Assembly: GCF_001487145.1 (NCBI RefSeq)
Contig: NZ_LN913016.1
Span: 1,302,001 to 1,366,000, forward strand
Length of the DNA: 64,000 nucleotides
Direction of reading: 5' to 3'
From: Anaerococcus rubeinfantis
GTDB taxonomy: Bacteria; Bacillota; Clostridia; Tissierellales; Peptoniphilaceae
A program made the position numbers and the translations under genes. The number at the start of each line of letters is the position of its first letter. The stretch's first letter is position 1. The notes beneath the pieces are model-generated. The model did no database searches. It saw only the letters and a list, made by a program, of their open reading frames with translations, and was not told where the DNA came from. Shown here one piece after another: positions 62,545 through 64,000 of this stretch.

Positions 62545-63984
62545 TTATTTATATAAATTTACATCTCTAACCTTAACATCTTTAGGAATTGGAGCTATAT
62601 ATTTTCCACCTGTTTGGTCAACATATTCTTCCTTTGCTTTTTCGATTAATTCAGGATTATTTAAAGCTCTAATTGCTGTTAATGCTAGTGTAGAAACTGC
62701 CTTATCAAGACCTTTTTTTGCATATGATGATTTTCCTTGACTAACCATTTGCCAAGAATGAAGTGGTGTTCCAAAAGCAGATGTAGCTACTAAACATTGG
62801 GCAACTGGTGCACAATTACTAAAATCTCCTACATCCGTAGATCCACTTGCCATAGGTGAATCTTTACCAAATTTTATGTATTCACTAACCAAGGATCTTT
62901 TTTCAATATTTTCTACTGCATTTTTATCTAAAAATCTTGAAATTAAATTTTCAGCTCCATTTATTTCACTTTGGCCTAAAGTATTTACAAAAGATTTTGC
63001 CATTTCTATTTCTTCATCAGAATATTCAACTTCTCCCAAATCTAGCATAGCTTCTTCCATAACTTTTGTTAAAGTAGGATTTGGAACAAAATCTGATACT
63101 GCTGAATCAAAAACTATTTCCAATTCTGTCTCAGTCATCAAGGCAGCACCTTGTGCAATTTTTTTAACTCTTTCATATGTGTCTGTAGAATCTTTCATTT
63201 TTGAAGCTCTTATAAAATAATAAATTGCAGCGTGATCTTGAACAACATTTGGTGCATGTCCACCAACATCTAAATATGCATAATGAATTCTTACATCACT
63301 AGGAACATGTTCTCTCAAATAATTGACGCCTACATTCATAAGCTCACAAGCATCTAGGGCACTTCTTCCAAGCTCAGGACTTGCTGCCGCGTGAGAGCTT
63401 ACACCTTTAAATTTAAAAGTAACTATAGTATTTGCCAAAGAGCCTGATTCCCAAACTGAATTTAGGTAATGTGGATGCCAAGTAAATCCACAATCGACAC
63501 CATCAAAAACTCCTTCTCTTCCCATAAAAGCTTTTCCGGCATCCCTTTCTTCAGAAGGGGTGCCGAAAACTTTTATGGTACATGAAAGATTATTGGAGTC
63601 AATATATTCTTTTAATACTAAAGCTGCTCCTATTGATCCAACTCCCAAAAGATTATGGCCACAACCATGACCTGGGTTATTTTCACATACTGGAACTTTT
63701 TTAGTTTGATAAGCCTCTTGACTTAAACCTGGTAAGGCATCATATTCAGCTGTAAATCCAATTACTGGTTTACCAGAGCCATATTCTGCAACAAAACTTG
63801 TTGACATTCCTGCAAGACCAGTTTTAACTGTGAATCCATTTTTTTCTAGAAAATCTTTTAATATAATTAAACTTTTTTCTTCTTCCAATCCTACTTCAGG
63901 ATTTTCCCAAATTTCATCACTAATTTTATAGTAAGATTCATTTATTTTATTTACTATTTCTTTGACTTTTTTTACATCTTCCAT
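62545..63984 (-). CDS. M20 family amidohydrolase (AbgB-like)
   Basis: 479 aa cytoplasmic metallohydrolase of the M20 family, AbgB branch, which cleaves p-aminobenzoyl-glutamate or similar N-acyl amino acids. Motifs: GFTAEYDALPGL (about 76-87), GHGCGHNLLG (about 105-114, zinc ligand His), GTPSEERDAGKAFMG (about 141-155, Glu-Glu), FTWHPHYLNSVWESG (about 168) and SSHAAASPELGRSALDA (dimer domain). It is first gene of the operon with the DUF5058 pseudogene 10 bp downstream. The upstream end of the gene is 16 bp from the window edge, so its promoter is not visible. Confidence 0.9.
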   Translation of the reverse strand: MEDVKKVKEIVNKINESYYKISDEIWENPEVGLEEEKSLIILKDFLEKNGFTVKTGLAGMSTSFVAEYGSGKPVIGFTAEYDALPGLSQEAYQTKKVPVCENNPGHGCGHNLLGVGSIGAALVLKEYIDSNNLSCTIKVFGTPSEERDAGKAFMGREGVFDGVDCGFTWHPHYLNSVWESGSLANTIVTFKFKGVSSHAAASPELGRSALDACELMNVGVNYLREHVPSDVRIHYAYLDVGGHAPNVVQDHAAIYYFIRASKMKDSTDTYERVKKIAQGAALMTETELEIVFDSAVSDFVPNPTLTKVMEEAMLDLGEVEYSDEEIEMAKSFVNTLGQSEINGAENLISRFLDKNAVENIEKRSLVSEYIKFGKDSPMASGSTDVGDFSNCAPVAQCLVATSAFGTPLHSWQMVSQGKSSYAKKGLDKAVSTLALTAIRALNNPELIEKAKEEYVDQTGGKYIAPIPKDVKVRDVNLYK

Positions 63985-64000
63985 CTTAACTCTACTTTCT

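Overview
The window is about 64 kb of AT-rich DNA (roughly 30% G+C by eye) from a low-GC, anaerobic Gram-positive bacterium. Supporting signs are a class III fructose-1,6-bisphosphatase, a HydE hydrogenase maturase, a large 2-hydroxyacyl-CoA dehydratase activase, a T-box leader, sortase-built pili, AGGAGG ribosome binding sites and TTGACA/TATAAT promoters. The gene set suggests an anaerobic coccus of the Peptoniphilaceae (Anaerococcus-like). That placement is inference from gene content; there is no rRNA gene to settle it.

Layout. 1-5.4 kb: rpoC (cut by the window edge) and rpoB on the minus strand behind tandem promoters. 5.4-13.7 kb: nitroreductase, a membrane protein with fbp, a surface coiled-coil protein, a PHP phosphatase, hydE, and an SH3b/Apf-type cell-wall protein. 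14.2-18.4 kb: ABC exporter and Na/Pi cotransporter. 18.6-21.3 kb: TetR regulator with a radical SAM/SPASM gene. 21.4-27.0 kb: a pilus operon in the same order as streptococcal FCT loci (large surface subunit, SipA-like protein, FctA-like backbone pilin, class B sortase, FctB-like basal pilin). 27.3-33.5 kb: sucrose PTS, two GH32 hydrolases and a LacI repressor with two operators. 33.7-39.8 kb: a seven-gene sugar operon (PRD regulator, galactitol-type EIIA/EIIC/EIIB, class II aldolase, TIM-like isomerase, YjbQ). 40.3-43.0 kb: tRNA-Leu and a T-box controlled amino-acid ABC transporter. 43.0-54.5 kb: GDPD, the giant activase, isochorismatase-like and radical SAM proteins, rpsF-ssb-rpsR, a P1 peptidase, a TIM-barrel protein and a degenerate GH13 protein. 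54.5-60.9 kb: MacB-like ABC protein, an SdpR/SdpI pair, an orphan holin-endolysin module and a DUF3783 protein. 61.0-64.0 kb: a membrane protein, a DUF5058 gene broken by an in-frame stop, and an AbgB-like amidohydrolase.

The most unusual feature is a family of non-coding foldback elements at 8.75, 20.67, 48.36 and 58.33 kb. Each has CAGA(C/G)..GT.GA.AAA ends, a long internal palindrome and no coding capacity. Each lies between two near-identical copies of the local transcription terminator hairpin, which differs from locus to locus. Long forms (about 254 bp) differ from short forms (about 170 bp) by one structured module. That module ends in a 12-bp stem whose sequence changes with compensatory substitutions while its 7-nt loop AAATCAA stays constant. 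The same module is in a tandem array at 13.76-14.21 kb, and related arms or hairpins are at 52.4-52.65 kb and 11.2-11.5 kb. No transposase is present in the window.

Regulatory signals seen directly include a TetR palindrome filling a promoter spacer, paired ScrR operators, an SdpR palindrome next to a promoter that shares bases with the preceding terminator, a WalR-like box before the cell-wall gene, an inverted repeat between divergent genes at 60.35 kb, and a hairpin before the holin that both resembles a terminator and buries a perfect Shine-Dalgarno sequence.
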